Shown here piece after piece: positions 7,466 to 16,408 of a stretch of 64,000 bases of DNA. Where the stretch lies: positions 248,001-312,000 of the forward strand of contig NZ_JOAP01000008.1 of the NCBI RefSeq assembly GCF_000720475.1. The letters run 5' to 3'. Position numbers and translations under genes: made by a program. Numbering within the stretch: the stretch's first letter is position 1; each line of letters begins with the position of its first letter. Source of the DNA: Streptomyces aureocirculatus. Its GTDB lineage: Bacteria; Actinomycetota; Actinomycetes; Streptomycetales; Streptomycetaceae. The notes under the pieces were generated by a model. That model ran no database searches. It saw only the letters and a list, made by a program, of their open reading frames with translations, and was not told where the DNA came from.

Positions 7466-7492
7466 AACCCCCTGGCCATAGGCCCGGGGGTT
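7466..7492 (+). terminator. Original tRNA-Gly terminator
   Basis: Stem AACCCCC (7466-7472) pairs with GGGGGTT (7486-7492); an inner GGCC/GGCC pair closes on an ATA loop, and T-rich sequence follows. Position directly after the tRNA CCA marks it as the native tRNA terminator, now at the element-chromosome junction. Confidence 0.75.
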
Positions 7493-7499
7493 CTTTGTT

Positions 7500-7788
7500 G
7501 CCCGGGCGCTCCGAGCCAGCGGGCGGGGCGCGCACCGAATCGGCACCACAAGTGCTCCGCCCGCCTTCTCCCTGACGGCGGCCCGAGCCCTCCGGATGGC
7601 GGCGTCGAACCCGGCGGCATCCTCTTCCCGCCACACCTCGTCGGAGTGTTGAAGGGACAAAGCCGCCGTCTTTGACCACTGTCCGGCACGGACCATCGTG
7701 CCCTTGAGCGTGGTCCGGACCGCTTGCGCGGCCGCCGCCGGGTGTGACCACTGTCCGCCGTTTCCTTCGGTAGCCGAAGCGTGGAGGT
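7500..7788 (-). other. Non-coding or decayed stretch next to the insertion site
   Basis: No complete gene is supported. A minus-strand frame reads as a short helical segment (EVWREEDAAGFDAAIRRARA) and could be a remnant of a gene disrupted by integrations at this tRNA. The 13-mer TGACCACTGTCCG is directly repeated at 7673-7685 and 7745-7757. Minus-strand frames that run into 7415-7460 are antisense readings of the tRNA and are not genes. Confidence 0.3.
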
Positions 7789-8457
7789 TCAGTCCCCGAG
7801 GACCAGGACGCGACGGGGCCCAAGGGGAAGTCTGCGTGGGGTGTCGCCCTCCAGGTAGTGCCAGCCCCAGGACCGTAAGGTCTCGACGGTCTCCAGGTCG
7901 GTGGGGTTCACCAGCGTGACGCCGGCCGTCGCGCCGTGGTCGGTGAGGAGGCGGCGCTGGAGGCGGCGGGCGAGGTTCCAGGCGCGGTGCTGGTTCCGGG
8001 TGCGTGTCCGGGACGGCACGAGGATCTCGGAGACCGCGAAGAGGTGTCCGGAGGCGGCGAGGCGGTGGAGTTCTGCCGGGACGTAGCCGTCGAAGCCCTC
8101 CCACCGGGGGGTGCCACGGCGTACGGGGTAGCCGTGGGCGCACCCGGCGAGCGCGGTGGTCTCCGCGATCACCAGCTCGAACCCCGGTCGCCGTACGCCG
8201 TCGGCCAGCCGCCGCAGGAAGGCCTCGCGGGCCTCGTCGCAGGTTCGGGGGGAGCCGCCGCAGAACCCGGCTGCGAGAGCCCCGAGTTCGCCGACGCGGT
8301 CCTGTAGCTGGCTCCGGGACAGACGGCGAAGGCGTGCCCCTTCGTGCGGCGAGGGCCCTCTGTCAGGACGTCGTTTCCCGGACCCTCCCCGGTGGGCGCC
8401 GGTGTCCTGCCCGGTGAGGCTGGTGATCGTCGGCCGAACCGGCCCGTTCGCGGTCAT
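7789..8457 (-). CDS. GNAT-like hypothetical protein
   Basis: 222 residues. The C-terminal two thirds resembles a GNAT acyltransferase fold: a strand-rich segment (FELVIAETTALAGCAHGYP), a basic helix (NQHRAWNLARRLQRRL) where the acyl-CoA-binding loop and helix would be, and an asparagine-containing NPTDLETVETLRSWGWHYL motif like the GNAT motif B region. The first 40 residues are Gly/Arg/Pro-rich and the real start could be internal. The substrate is unknown. First gene on the chromosomal side of the att site. Confidence 0.6.
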   Translation of the reverse strand: MTANGPVRPTITSLTGQDTGAHRGGSGKRRPDRGPSPHEGARLRRLSRSQLQDRVGELGALAAGFCGGSPRTCDEAREAFLRRLADGVRRPGFELVIAETTALAGCAHGYPVRRGTPRWEGFDGYVPAELHRLAASGHLFAVSEILVPSRTRTRNQHRAWNLARRLQRRLLTDHGATAGVTLVNPTDLETVETLRSWGWHYLEGDTPRRLPLGPRRVLVLGD

Positions 8458-9071
8458 GGGGCGAGCCCTGCCTGGGCCTTGGTGGGACCGGCCCGGCGTC
8501 GTCGGTCGCCGAGAACGGCACGGGTGTCGGAGCCGGTGCGCGACGTGCCCTCGGTGTGCCCACGGTACTCCCGCGCCGCCGTGGTCGGCCCGGCCGCGCC
8601 GGTCACCAGCGGCAGGGGCGGCCGGTTGCGTCCGCTCCGCTCCGCCGGGGGCAGGAGTACGGTGGGCCTACCGAGGGCATGTCGTACACCGGCTTCCACG
8701 CCGGTCTCGTTCTCGGTGAGACACCTCACCGGAAGAGCCGCGCAGCCGGCCTCCGGAGACAGGTCGGCATGATGGCCTCGGCCTTGGAAAAGTTCCCCGC
8801 CCGTACGCGTCGCACTTCCCGTACGCAGCGCATTTCCCGTACGCGGCGCACTTCGGCGCCCGGTCCTTCCCGCCCCTCCTGCCCTCGCCCCGGCGGGCGG
8901 CCCCGCGCGGCCGACGGACTCTCCGGCGACGCCAGGCCCGAGCAGGACCCGTGCCGTGCCGTGCTGTTGTTCTTCACGACGGGTCGCACGGGCCCGTCGG
9001 TGCTTCCTCTCCAGCCGCAGCGCCGCGCCTGACGCCTCCTCTGCCCGGCACGACTCACCGAAGGAAGCATT
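8458..9071. other. 614-bp stretch without a supported gene; three 18-bp tandem repeats at 8802-8855
   Basis: Open frames on both strands are Arg/Pro/Gly-rich shadows without ribosome-binding sites. The only structure seen is three consecutive copies of the 18-bp unit CGTACGC-NN-CGCAYTTCC at 8802-8855. GAAGGAAG just before 9072 belongs to the next gene. Confidence 0.5.
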
Positions 9072-9494
9072 GTGACCACCGTGACCACCACGACACCGCC
9101 CGCCCCGCCCCTCCTGCGGCTGCGCCTCGCGGCCCCGGGAGTGCTGCCGCGCCGCCTCGACGGCGCTTGGTGGCCGCGCTCCCGCGACCTCCTGGCGGAA
9201 CTGCCGCTGCTGCTCGCCGCGTTGCCGCGCGTCTGGGGCCACATCGCCAGCATCACCGTCGACCCGGGGGCATGGACCGCGGCACCGGGCCGGATGTTCG
9301 TCGCCAACCAGGTCGTACGGCTGCACAGGGCCACCGCGCTGCACCCCCCGAGCACCGTCGTCCTGCTCGCGCCCGGCCACGGCCGCTGGGACCTGTTCGT
9401 CGTCCCACCGGACACCGCCGATGCGGACGCCGAGCCGTTGATGGCCGCCGCGCTGAGCGATTACGGGGCCCGGACCCGGGCCGTTCCCCGCTGA
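9072..9494 (+). CDS. DUF5994 family protein
   Basis: 140 residues. The hallmark segments of this actinobacterial family are present: LRLRLA near the N-terminus, RRLDGAWWPRSRDL (about residues 33-46), AWTAAPGRMFVANQVV in the middle and HGRWDLFVVPP before the C-terminal helix. GTG start with GAAGGAAG upstream. The function of the family is unknown; proteins are small and cytosolic. It stands alone between a non-coding stretch and the asparagine-synthetase remnant. Confidence 0.85.
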   Translation: MTTVTTTTPPAPPLLRLRLAAPGVLPRRLDGAWWPRSRDLLAELPLLLAALPRVWGHIASITVDPGAWTAAPGRMFVANQVVRLHRATALHPPSTVVLLAPGHGRWDLFVVPPDTADADAEPLMAAALSDYGARTRAVPR

Positions 9495-9542
9495 TCCCGG
9501 GCGGCGCGGCCCCGGGGCCCGGTCAGCCCCGTACCGGCACCC

Positions 9543-10199
9543 GTGCGGGCGGTCCGAAGACCGGCGTACTCCAGGCTGCGCGAGCAAGGCGTTCTGTGGG
9601 TCCTGACCGGAACAGGTGGCGATGAGCTGTGTTTCCAGCGGCCCGAGGAGCGGGCGGCCGTCGGCGACGGCTGGAAACTCCACCGCGTCCCCGACCACCT
9701 CGGTCCACGGGCCCGCGCCCACGTGGAATTCCTGGCCGAGGGGCTCGCCCCGGCCTCTGCCCTGCACGCTTCCACGCTCCTGGCACTGAGCACCCACAGT
9801 GCGACAGCCATGCGTCACGGGCTCTGGCCCATCAGCCCCTTGGCAGCTCCGCCTGTCCTGCGGTTCGTCCAATCCCTGCCGCACAAGTGGCGCCGGGACA
9901 AGTTCCTGCTGCGCGAACTACTGCGGCAGGCCGGATATCCGCAGGACGTGGTGCGCCCTCCTGTACCGGAGAACTTCAGGGAGATCTGCGACTCCGCCAT
10001 GCACCGGCACGGCGTCCCCCTCCTGGAACGGCTCCTGCCGGACCTGCTGCTGGCCGAGGCCGGACTCATCGCCCCGGAGTCGCTTGCCGAGGCGTGCGCG
10101 GCGGTCGCTGCCACCGGGCTCGACGGCAGGGAGCTGTATCGGCCCCTCGCCCTTGAAGTGAGCCTGAGGAGCCTCGTGGCGGCCCGCGCCGCCACCTGA
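9543..10199 (+). pseudogene. N-terminally truncated asparagine synthetase / lasso-cyclase-like remnant
   Basis: 218 residues resembling only the C-terminal part of class B asparagine synthetases or lasso-peptide cyclases: LTGTGGDEL near residue 22 (the conserved synthetase S/T-G-x-G-G-D-E motif), then HGLWPISPLAAPPVLRF and KWRRDKFLLRELL, which match the end of the synthetase domain. The glutaminase domain and the SGGxDS pyrophosphate loop are absent, and the upstream reading frame does not supply them. Full-length relatives are roughly 500-650 residues. No precursor peptide or B-protein gene is seen nearby, so a decayed cluster remnant is the best reading. It might still be expressed. Confidence 0.65.
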
Positions 10200-10419
10200 C
10201 CACGCCCGGCGCTGCCCCCAGATGACGCAGAGGGAGAGCGGCCACGAAACCGCACGTCGCGTAGCCCAGGACACCAAAGTCGCCCCCAAGACACCTAAAA
10301 GCCCCCCACACGCCCCACCCGGTTCAATTCACCCTGGTGAAGTGGCTGCACCGTACAAACACCGGTGCGGACACCCGTACCGGTACGCGCGTCAGCGCCA
10401 GCACGTCCAAGGAGTCCCC

Positions 10420-11802
10420 ATGCCCCGCCGCCCCCGTCTGTCCCGACGCCGACTCATAGCCGCCGCATCCGTGGGTGCCGCCACCGCGGCGGCGGTGACC
10501 CTCACCGCCACCGCCGGGGCCACCGACACCAAGGACCAGGCCCGGCGGGCGATCCAGGGCGGCAAGGCCAAGAACGTCATCCTGCTCGTCGGTGACGGCA
10601 TGGGCGACTCCGAGATCACCCTCGCCCGGGACTACACCGTGGGCGCCAACGGGCGGCTGAACATGGACAAGTTCCCGCTCACCGGCGCCTACACGACGTA
10701 CGCGGTGCACAAGGACGGCTCCCCCGACTACGTCACCGACTCCGCCGCCAGCGGCTCCGGCTGGGCCACCGGTGTGAAGACCGTCAACGGGCGGATCTCG
10801 AAGACCCCGGGCGGCGACAAGGCCGTGCCCACGATCCTGGAGCTCGCGCAGAAGAAGGGGTACGCCACCGGCTCCGTCACCACCGCCGAGCTCACCGACG
10901 CCACCCCCGCCGTCCTCGCCGCGCACGCCACCGACCGCAGTTGCCAGGGCCCGGCCGACATGGCCAAGTGCCCCGCCGACACCATCGCCGAGGGCGGGCC
11001 CGGCTCCATCGCCGAGCAGAGCGTCAACCACAAGGTCGACGTCCTCCTCGGCGGCGGCAAGCAGCGCTTCGACCAGAAGGTCACCGACGGGAAGTACAAG
11101 GGGCGTACGGTCACCGAGCAAGCGAGGAAGCTCGGGTATCAAGTTGTCACCAACGAGCGTGAACTGAAGAAGGTCAAGTCCGTCAAGGGCGGCAAGCCCG
11201 TCCTCGGACTCTTCGCCCCCGGCAACGTTCCCGTCGAGTGGACCGGCAAGGCCGCCGCCAAGGGCGGCACCGACCCGCAGCGCTGCACCACCTCCAACCC
11301 GGGCCGCCCGGCCGGCACGCCCGAGCTCAAGGACCAGGCACGCAAGGCCATCGAGCTCCTTGAGGCCAAGCAGAAGAACACCAAGAGCAAGCAGGGCTTC
11401 TTCCTGCAGATCGAGGGTGCCTCGATCGACAAGCAGGACCACGCCGCCGACCCGTGCGGCCAGATCGGCGAGACCGCCGCCTTCGACCGTGCCGTGAAGG
11501 TCGCCCGCGACTACGCCGCCAAGCACCCGGACACCCTCGTCGTCACCACCGCCGACCACGCGCACACCAGCCAGATCGTGCCCCTGGACGCACAGCCGCC
11601 CGGCCTGTCCTCCACGCTCGTCACCGACGAGGGCCAGCAGCTCAAGGTCAACTACTCGACCAACACCCCCGGCAAGGCCCAGGAGCACACCGGCACCCAG
11701 GTGCGCATCGCCGCGCAGGGCCCGCAAGCCTACCGCGTCCAGGGCGTCACCAACCAGACCGACCTGTTCCACACCGTCCGCGAGGCCCTCAGGCTCCGCT
11801 GA
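10420..11802 (+). CDS. Secreted alkaline phosphatase (PhoA type)
   Basis: 460 residues. A twin-arginine signal (LSRRRLIAAAS, residues 7-17) precedes an Ala-rich helix, so Tat export is expected. Metal site LVGDGMGDSE (about 56-65), catalytic motif TDSAASGSGWATG with the nucleophile Ser at about 108, EGASIDKQDHA and TADHAHTSQ supply the two-zinc/Mg ligands. It releases phosphate from monoesters outside the cell. Start ATG 10420 has AAGGAG six bases upstream. The upstream region has one GTTCA/TTCACC-like stretch (10322-10334) but no regular PHO box, so PhoP control is uncertain. Followed by the serine hydrolase on the same strand. Confidence 0.92.
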   Translation: MPRRPRLSRRRLIAAASVGAATAAAVTLTATAGATDTKDQARRAIQGGKAKNVILLVGDGMGDSEITLARDYTVGANGRLNMDKFPLTGAYTTYAVHKDGSPDYVTDSAASGSGWATGVKTVNGRISKTPGGDKAVPTILELAQKKGYATGSVTTAELTDATPAVLAAHATDRSCQGPADMAKCPADTIAEGGPGSIAEQSVNHKVDVLLGGGKQRFDQKVTDGKYKGRTVTEQARKLGYQVVTNERELKKVKSVKGGKPVLGLFAPGNVPVEWTGKAAAKGGTDPQRCTTSNPGRPAGTPELKDQARKAIELLEAKQKNTKSKQGFFLQIEGASIDKQDHAADPCGQIGETAAFDRAVKVARDYAAKHPDTLVVTTADHAHTSQIVPLDAQPPGLSSTLVTDEGQQLKVNYSTNTPGKAQEHTGTQVRIAAQGPQAYRVQGVTNQTDLFHTVREALRLR

Positions 11803-11882
11803 CCGGCGTAGAGGCGCCGTACCGATGACTTCCCGCACCCCCCGCGGTCAGTACTCCACAGGCTTCGGGAGAGGACGGCATC

Positions 11883-13004
11883 GTGAGCAGTGTGCAGCGG
11901 CGGGTGCAGGAGGTCATCGACGGGATGGTGGCGTCGGGGGACGAGCGGGGGGTGCAGGTGGCCGTCTATCAGGGTGGGCGGCTGGTGGTCGATGCCGTGG
12001 CCGGGGTCGCCGATCCGGGGTCGGGGCGGCTCGTGGAGTCCGGGACGCCGTTCTATACGTACTCGATGGTCAAGGGGGCGGCCGCCACGCTCGCGCACAT
12101 CGTGGGCGGGCGCGGGCTGTTCGGGCCCGACACCTTCGTCGCGGAGCTGTGGCCCGAGTTCGGTGTCCGCGGCAAGGAGAAGGTGACCGTCCGGCACGTT
12201 CTGAACCACACCGCGGGTGTGCCCGGCATTCCGCTCGACACCCGGGTCGAGGACCTCTGCGACTGGGACACGATGTGTGCCGCGATCGCCGACGCCGAGC
12301 TGTGGTGGGAGCCCGGGACGAAGGTCGGCTATCACGCCTACACCTTCGGCTACATCATCGGCGAGATCCTGCGGCGCGCCACGGGCAAGCCCATCTCGCA
12401 GTTGCTGCGCGAGGAGATCGGCGTTCCGCTGGGCATCGCCGACGAGATCTACTTCGGGATGCCGGTCGAGCAGCACGCGCGGTTGGCCCAACTGGAGGAC
12501 GCGCCCGCCCCCGCGGGCGGGCAGGCGGGCGGGGCACTCGACGTGGACCCCGATCTCCCCATGTTCCGGTCCGCCCCGATGGCCGCGTTCCCCACGGCCG
12601 CCCTCGGCAACCGCACCGACATCCTGGCCGCCGACATCCCCGCCGGAGGCAAGACCACCGCCCGCGCCATGGCCCGCATGTACGCGGCCCTGCTGGGTGA
12701 GGTCGACGGCGTGCGGCTCATCGGCTCCGAGCAGTTGGACGCGGCCACCGCCCCCTCCTCCAGCGGCACCGACGAGATCTTCGGGGTGCCGAGCACCTGG
12801 GGTCTCGGCTATGCCATCGGCGGTCTGACGGGCGAGCTCACCGAAGCGGGGCGGGCCGTCTTCGGCGTCGGCGGCGCCGGCGGAACCTTCGCCTACGGCG
12901 ACCGCGCCCGCGGCATCGGTTTCGCCCTCGCCAAGAACCGGCTCACCGATGACTTCGCCAGTTCCCAGAAGGTCATGGATGTCGTCGAGGAGGAGTTGGG
13001 GTGA
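11883..13004 (+). CDS. Serine hydrolase, beta-lactamase class C / family VIII esterase fold
   Basis: 373 residues, no signal peptide. SMVK (residues 61-64) is the S-x-x-K catalytic pair; the WEPGTKVGYHAYTFGYIIGE segment supplies the tyrosine of the second motif in the Y-H-A form seen in family VIII esterases rather than the Y-x-N of true AmpC enzymes. A C-terminal FGVGGAGG loop replaces KTG. This suggests an intracellular esterase instead of a beta-lactamase. GTG start preceded by GGGAGAGGA. Convergent with the PucR regulator, with 63 bp between stops. Confidence 0.85.
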   Translation: MSSVQRRVQEVIDGMVASGDERGVQVAVYQGGRLVVDAVAGVADPGSGRLVESGTPFYTYSMVKGAAATLAHIVGGRGLFGPDTFVAELWPEFGVRGKEKVTVRHVLNHTAGVPGIPLDTRVEDLCDWDTMCAAIADAELWWEPGTKVGYHAYTFGYIIGEILRRATGKPISQLLREEIGVPLGIADEIYFGMPVEQHARLAQLEDAPAPAGGQAGGALDVDPDLPMFRSAPMAAFPTAALGNRTDILAADIPAGGKTTARAMARMYAALLGEVDGVRLIGSEQLDAATAPSSSGTDEIFGVPSTWGLGYAIGGLTGELTEAGRAVFGVGGAGGTFAYGDRARGIGFALAKNRLTDDFASSQKVMDVVEEELG

Positions 13005-13067
13005 TGGCCCGTCCCCCTTTTGCCCTGCCCCCCGGTCCCTCCTTGGTCCCCTGACCCGCCGTCCCCG

Positions 13068-14366
13068 TCAGCCCCATGCCCCCGACCGGCTTCGCGTCAC
13101 CACCGCGCTCAGTGCCCGTACCCCCTGCGTCGACGCGGGCGCGACGCCCGTGAGTTCGCGTACGCGGCGCAGGCGGTAGTCCAGGGTGCGGGGGTGGACG
13201 TTGAGGGCCGTCGCCGTCGCCGTGCGGTTCATGTCGTGGTGGTAGTACGCGTCCAGGGTGACCAGGAGGTCCGGGCCCGGGGCCAGGCGGCGCGCCAGGG
13301 TGCGCAGCCAGTCGTCGACGAACGGCACGTCCGCGACCGCCAGTTCGACGAAGACGTCCGCCATGGTGTGCGTGCCGGGACGCCGTGGGGCGCGGTGCAG
13401 CGGGGCCGCCCTGCTGACGCGGCGGGCGCGGTCGAGTGCCGCGGCCAGCTCCGGGCCCGACGCCATGGCGGTGCCCGCGGCGCAAGGGAGGCCCAGGGCC
13501 CCGGCGAAGTCCCGTACGAGGTCACCGACCGACGGCGGTGGTGGCAGCGGCGCGAAAGCCGCGGTGGGCGGCGCGCACGGGGTGAGGGCGATCAGTTCGC
13601 CGCCCCCACCCCCCGACGCCTCCGCGCACCGCCACACCAGCGGCACCTGGTACGCCTTCACCAACGACTCCAGATCGCCGTCGAGTTCGCGGTCGCGGCT
13701 CCGCTCACCAGGCCGGTCGTGGGCGTGGCCGTGGTGGCGGCCGCGGTCATGGTCGTGGCCGTGACCGTTCGTCGAAGGGCGCCGACCCGGCACCCGTACC
13801 ACCGTCACCGCCCAGTGCTCCGCCTCCCACAGGAGCCCCACCGCCGACGCCAGTTCGCAGGCCATGGGGTCGCCGGTCAGCAGTGCCCTGGCGAGCAGGG
13901 CGACCTGGTCCACGTACGGCAGGCCGTGGCGCAGGCCCGTCACGAAACCCCGGCAGTACGCCCCGATGCCGCGCTCGCCCTGAGCGGCGAACCAGCTCAT
14001 CATGCGGATGAGTTCGCCGACGCCTTTGCCGCGGAGCGCGTCGGTCGCCTCATTGATCTCGCGGAGCATCAGCGCGGTGTGCAGTCCGAGGACCCGCTGC
14101 CGGGATTCGAGGGACATTCCCGCCCGGCCGCGGGATTCCCCCATCGACGCTATGTGGTCGAGATCGTTCTTCGTCAGCGCGAGCTGGGACGGGGAGAGTT
14201 CGATTGTGCGGCGCCGCAACCACACCGCGTACTCCATCGTCTCGGCCCGCGCCCGGGGATCCGCTTCGAGCACCCCGAACTCCGGTATCTCACTCGCGTA
14301 CGTCTCCACTTCCCGGCGTGCGGAGGCCGGTGCCCGCCGGGCCAGCTCCGCGAAGAGGCTGCCCAT
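13068..14366 (-). CDS. PucR-family transcriptional regulator (CdaR-type)
   Basis: 432 residues. The C-terminal end carries the PucR helix-turn-helix, with a helix starting DMNRTATATALNVHPRTLDYRLRR in two halves around an N-V-H-x-R-T motif. The N-terminal half is a helical RsbRD/GGDEF-like region (ELARRAPASARREVETYA). An unusual His/Asp/Gly-rich insert (HGHDHDRGRHHGHAHD) lies near residue 210. The start is ATG 14366; no strong ribosome-binding site is visible, so a leaderless or alternative start is possible. Divergent from the DUF4394 gene across 294 bp. The target and effector are unknown. Confidence 0.85.
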   Translation of the reverse strand: MGSLFAELARRAPASARREVETYASEIPEFGVLEADPRARAETMEYAVWLRRRTIELSPSQLALTKNDLDHIASMGESRGRAGMSLESRQRVLGLHTALMLREINEATDALRGKGVGELIRMMSWFAAQGERGIGAYCRGFVTGLRHGLPYVDQVALLARALLTGDPMACELASAVGLLWEAEHWAVTVVRVPGRRPSTNGHGHDHDRGRHHGHAHDRPGERSRDRELDGDLESLVKAYQVPLVWRCAEASGGGGGELIALTPCAPPTAAFAPLPPPPSVGDLVRDFAGALGLPCAAGTAMASGPELAAALDRARRVSRAAPLHRAPRRPGTHTMADVFVELAVADVPFVDDWLRTLARRLAPGPDLLVTLDAYYHHDMNRTATATALNVHPRTLDYRLRRVRELTGVAPASTQGVRALSAVVTRSRSGAWG

Positions 14367-14564
14367 GGGCGTGAGGATGCCAGCGGGGGCGGACGGGCCG
14401 ACAGATGAAATCCGGACGGGGTTTATCACTTCGCGTAAAGCGGGGTGGTTTTTCTCCGACGTCGCCGGGAGTTTATTTGTCACGGGGTGCAAAGTTTGCA
14501 GGATTGGCAGGCCCTTGTCGTTCCGGCCGCTTGTGGGGATCTCGACCCACTGGGCTAATGGGAA

Positions 14565-14645
14565 TTCTTCTTCAGCAGCCAGCAGCCAGCAGCAAGTAGC
14601 CAGCAGCGAGCAGTTCAGCGTTCCGCGTTCCGCGTTCAGCAGCCA
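14565..14645. repeat. CAGC-rich microsatellite in the leader of the DUF4394 gene
   Basis: Runs of CAGCAGC/CCAGCAG units followed by GTTCCGC repeats and another CAGCAGCC fill the 80 bp before the AGGAGGG ribosome-binding site of the next gene. The rest of the 294-bp divergent region (14367-14660) shows no recognisable operator. Confidence 0.6.
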
Positions 14646-14660
14646 GGAGGGTTTCGCGTC

Positions 14661-15560
14661 ATGAACAGAACTATCCGGAAGAGAATCATGGCGGCGGTAG
14701 CGGCCACCTCCGCGTCCGTCGCGCTCCTCGTGGCCGTTCCGGGCAGCAGCGCGGCTGTTCCCGACGCCCCCGCCGCCCCCGGCACTCCCGCCGCCCCCAG
14801 CCTGCGGGCATTCGGCATCACCGGCGACGGCACCCTGATGGCCACCTTCACCACCGACCGGCCGAACGTCCTCGACTGGGTACGGACCGTCAACGGGCTC
14901 AGCGGGGACCAGCGCCTCGTCGGCATCGACTTCCGTGTCCAGAACGGGCTGCTGTACGGCGTCGGCGACAAGGGCGGCATCTATACGATCAAGACCCCGC
15001 CGGAGGTTCCCGACGTGGTCGTCACCAAGGTCTCCCAGCTCCAGGTGGACCTGTACGGCACCAACTTCGGCGTCGACTTCAACCCCGCGGCCGACCGGCT
15101 TCGCGTGGTCGGCGACCGGGGGCAGAACCTGCGGCACAACCTCGCTGATCACAGCACCGTCGAGGACACCGTCCTGACCACCCCGCCCCTCACCGGGCCG
15201 ACCCGTGGCGTCACCGCCGCCGCCTACACCAACAACGACCACAACGGGACCACCGCGACCACTCTCTTCGACATCAACACCACGGCCGACCAGGTCGTCA
15301 TCCAGTCCCCGGCCAACAGCGGCTTCCTCGCCCCGACCGGCTCCCTCACCCTCGACGCGGGCGCGGACTCCGGCCTGGACGTCTTCAGCCATCTGACGAA
15401 CGGCAAGACGACCGCGAACAGCGCCTTCGCCTCCCTCACGCCCTCCGGCGCGCGCACCCCGTCCCTCTACGGAGTGAACCTCTTCACCGGCGAGGCGACG
15501 TCCATAGCCCAGTTCCCGCTGAACATCACCGATCTGGCGATCACCCTCACGGGGAACTGA
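14661..15560 (+). CDS. DUF4394 secreted protein
   Basis: 299 residues. A Sec signal peptide (basic N-terminus, hydrophobic helix about 11-30, cleavage after an Ala-rich stretch) is followed by a beta-propeller-like DUF4394 domain with repeated LRAFGITGDG, LVGIDFRVQNGLLYGVGD, GTNFGVDFNPAADRLRVV and SGLDVFSHLT segments, diagnostic of the family. Probably extracellular; no enzyme activity is known for the family. Start ATG 14661 with AGGAGGG nine bases upstream. Regulated from the long divergent region shared with the PucR gene. Confidence 0.88.
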   Translation: MNRTIRKRIMAAVAATSASVALLVAVPGSSAAVPDAPAAPGTPAAPSLRAFGITGDGTLMATFTTDRPNVLDWVRTVNGLSGDQRLVGIDFRVQNGLLYGVGDKGGIYTIKTPPEVPDVVVTKVSQLQVDLYGTNFGVDFNPAADRLRVVGDRGQNLRHNLADHSTVEDTVLTTPPLTGPTRGVTAAAYTNNDHNGTTATTLFDINTTADQVVIQSPANSGFLAPTGSLTLDAGADSGLDVFSHLTNGKTTANSAFASLTPSGARTPSLYGVNLFTGEATSIAQFPLNITDLAITLTGN

Positions 15561-15678
15561 AGCAAGTCGGGCGTTCCGGGGCTGGAACTTACCGGCGGGG
15601 GAAGGCGTTGGCAGGAATACACGCGGGAGCCCCCGCGGACGAGCGAACGTCAATGACATGGCAGCCGAGGTGGCACGC

Positions 15679-16269
15679 ATGGCGATGTGGGACCGGATCA
15701 AGGACCAGGCAAAGGGTCTGCAGCAGTCGCAGGGTTCCCGGAGCTCCGGCGGTCACGGGCAGTCGGGCCCGATGGGGTCCTCGGGGTCGGCGGGGCCGGC
15801 GGGGTCGGGGTCGTCGGGCTCCCGAGGATCGAAGGCCCAGCTCGTGGGCATGCTCAAGTCGCAGCTCACGTCCCTCAAGACGGAGCTGAAGAGCGGCGCC
15901 TACCGCGACGCCAGCATGGCCATGTGCGCCCTGGTCGCCGCCGCCGACGGGAACGTCGACCCGGCCGAGCGCCAGCACGTGGAAACGCTGATCCTGCAGA
16001 ACGACGTCCTGCAGAACTTCCCGCCCGAGCAACTGCGGCAGCGCTTCAACAAGCACGTCGACAAGCTGTCGACGAACTTCCAGCAGGGCAAGGCCGAGGC
16101 CATGCAGGAGATCGTCAAGGCGTCCAAGAAGCAGACGGAGGCCAAGGCGGTCGTCCAGACCGGCTTCGTCGTCGCCGGGGCCGACGGGTACATCGCACCG
16201 GCCGAGGAGCAGGTGCTGCGCGAGGTCTGCCAGGCGCTCGGCGTGTCCCCGCAGGAGTTCGGTCTCTGA
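15679..16269 (+). CDS. TerB-family tellurite-resistance-like protein
   Basis: 196 residues, cytosolic. After an N-terminal helix and a Ser/Gly-rich linker (residues about 12-50), an all-helical TerB domain contains AMCALVAAADGNVDPAERQ and a second related motif VVAGADGYIAPAEEQ, the paired acidic metal-binding helices of the family. Start ATG 15679 follows GAGGTGG; an upstream ATG at 15658 is less likely. Usually part of the Ter stress-response network with TerD proteins, none of which is adjacent here. Confidence 0.88.
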   Translation: MAMWDRIKDQAKGLQQSQGSRSSGGHGQSGPMGSSGSAGPAGSGSSGSRGSKAQLVGMLKSQLTSLKTELKSGAYRDASMAMCALVAAADGNVDPAERQHVETLILQNDVLQNFPPEQLRQRFNKHVDKLSTNFQQGKAEAMQEIVKASKKQTEAKAVVQTGFVVAGADGYIAPAEEQVLREVCQALGVSPQEFGL

Positions 16270-16283
16270 CAGGTCCGTTGTCC

Positions 16284-16303
16284 GTCAGGGTCCGTTCCCT
16301 GAC
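16284..16303 (+). terminator. Hairpin after the TerB gene
   Basis: GTCAGGG-TCCGTT-CCCTGAC forms a 7-bp stem 15 bases after the terB stop; a further copy of the right arm follows at 16311-16319. No T-run. Probably terminates the TerB transcript. Confidence 0.55.
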
Positions 16304-16408
16304 AGGTCCGTTCCCTGACGCGGGTGCGGCCGACCTCACTGGGTCGGCCGCCACCGGCTGGCCCCCGAGCCCCTGGCCCCTGGCTCCTGGGCCCCTGGCC
16401 CCTGACCC

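Noticed and set aside
7393..7689. Minus-strand open frame ending in VTRIELALSAWE
   Set aside because: The C-terminus is an antisense reading of the tRNA-Gly 3' half, a well-known source of spurious proteins; no ribosome-binding site.
8454..9884. 476-codon minus-strand frame
   Set aside because: Antisense to DUF5994 and the synthetase remnant; no family resemblance.
9543..10199. Complete lasso-peptide biosynthetic cluster
   Set aside because: No precursor, leader peptidase or RRE gene near, and the cyclase-like gene lacks its N-terminal two thirds.
10322..10345. PHO box upstream of the alkaline phosphatase
   Set aside because: Only one TTCACC-like unit is visible and the adjacent 11-mer does not match; not strong enough to list.
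10324..11838. 504-codon minus-strand frame opposite the alkaline phosphatase
   Set aside because: Exact antisense shadow of a gene with intact catalytic motifs.
14565..14645. CAGC repeats considered as a CRISPR or regulator array
   Set aside because: Simple microsatellite with variable unit length and no spacer structure.
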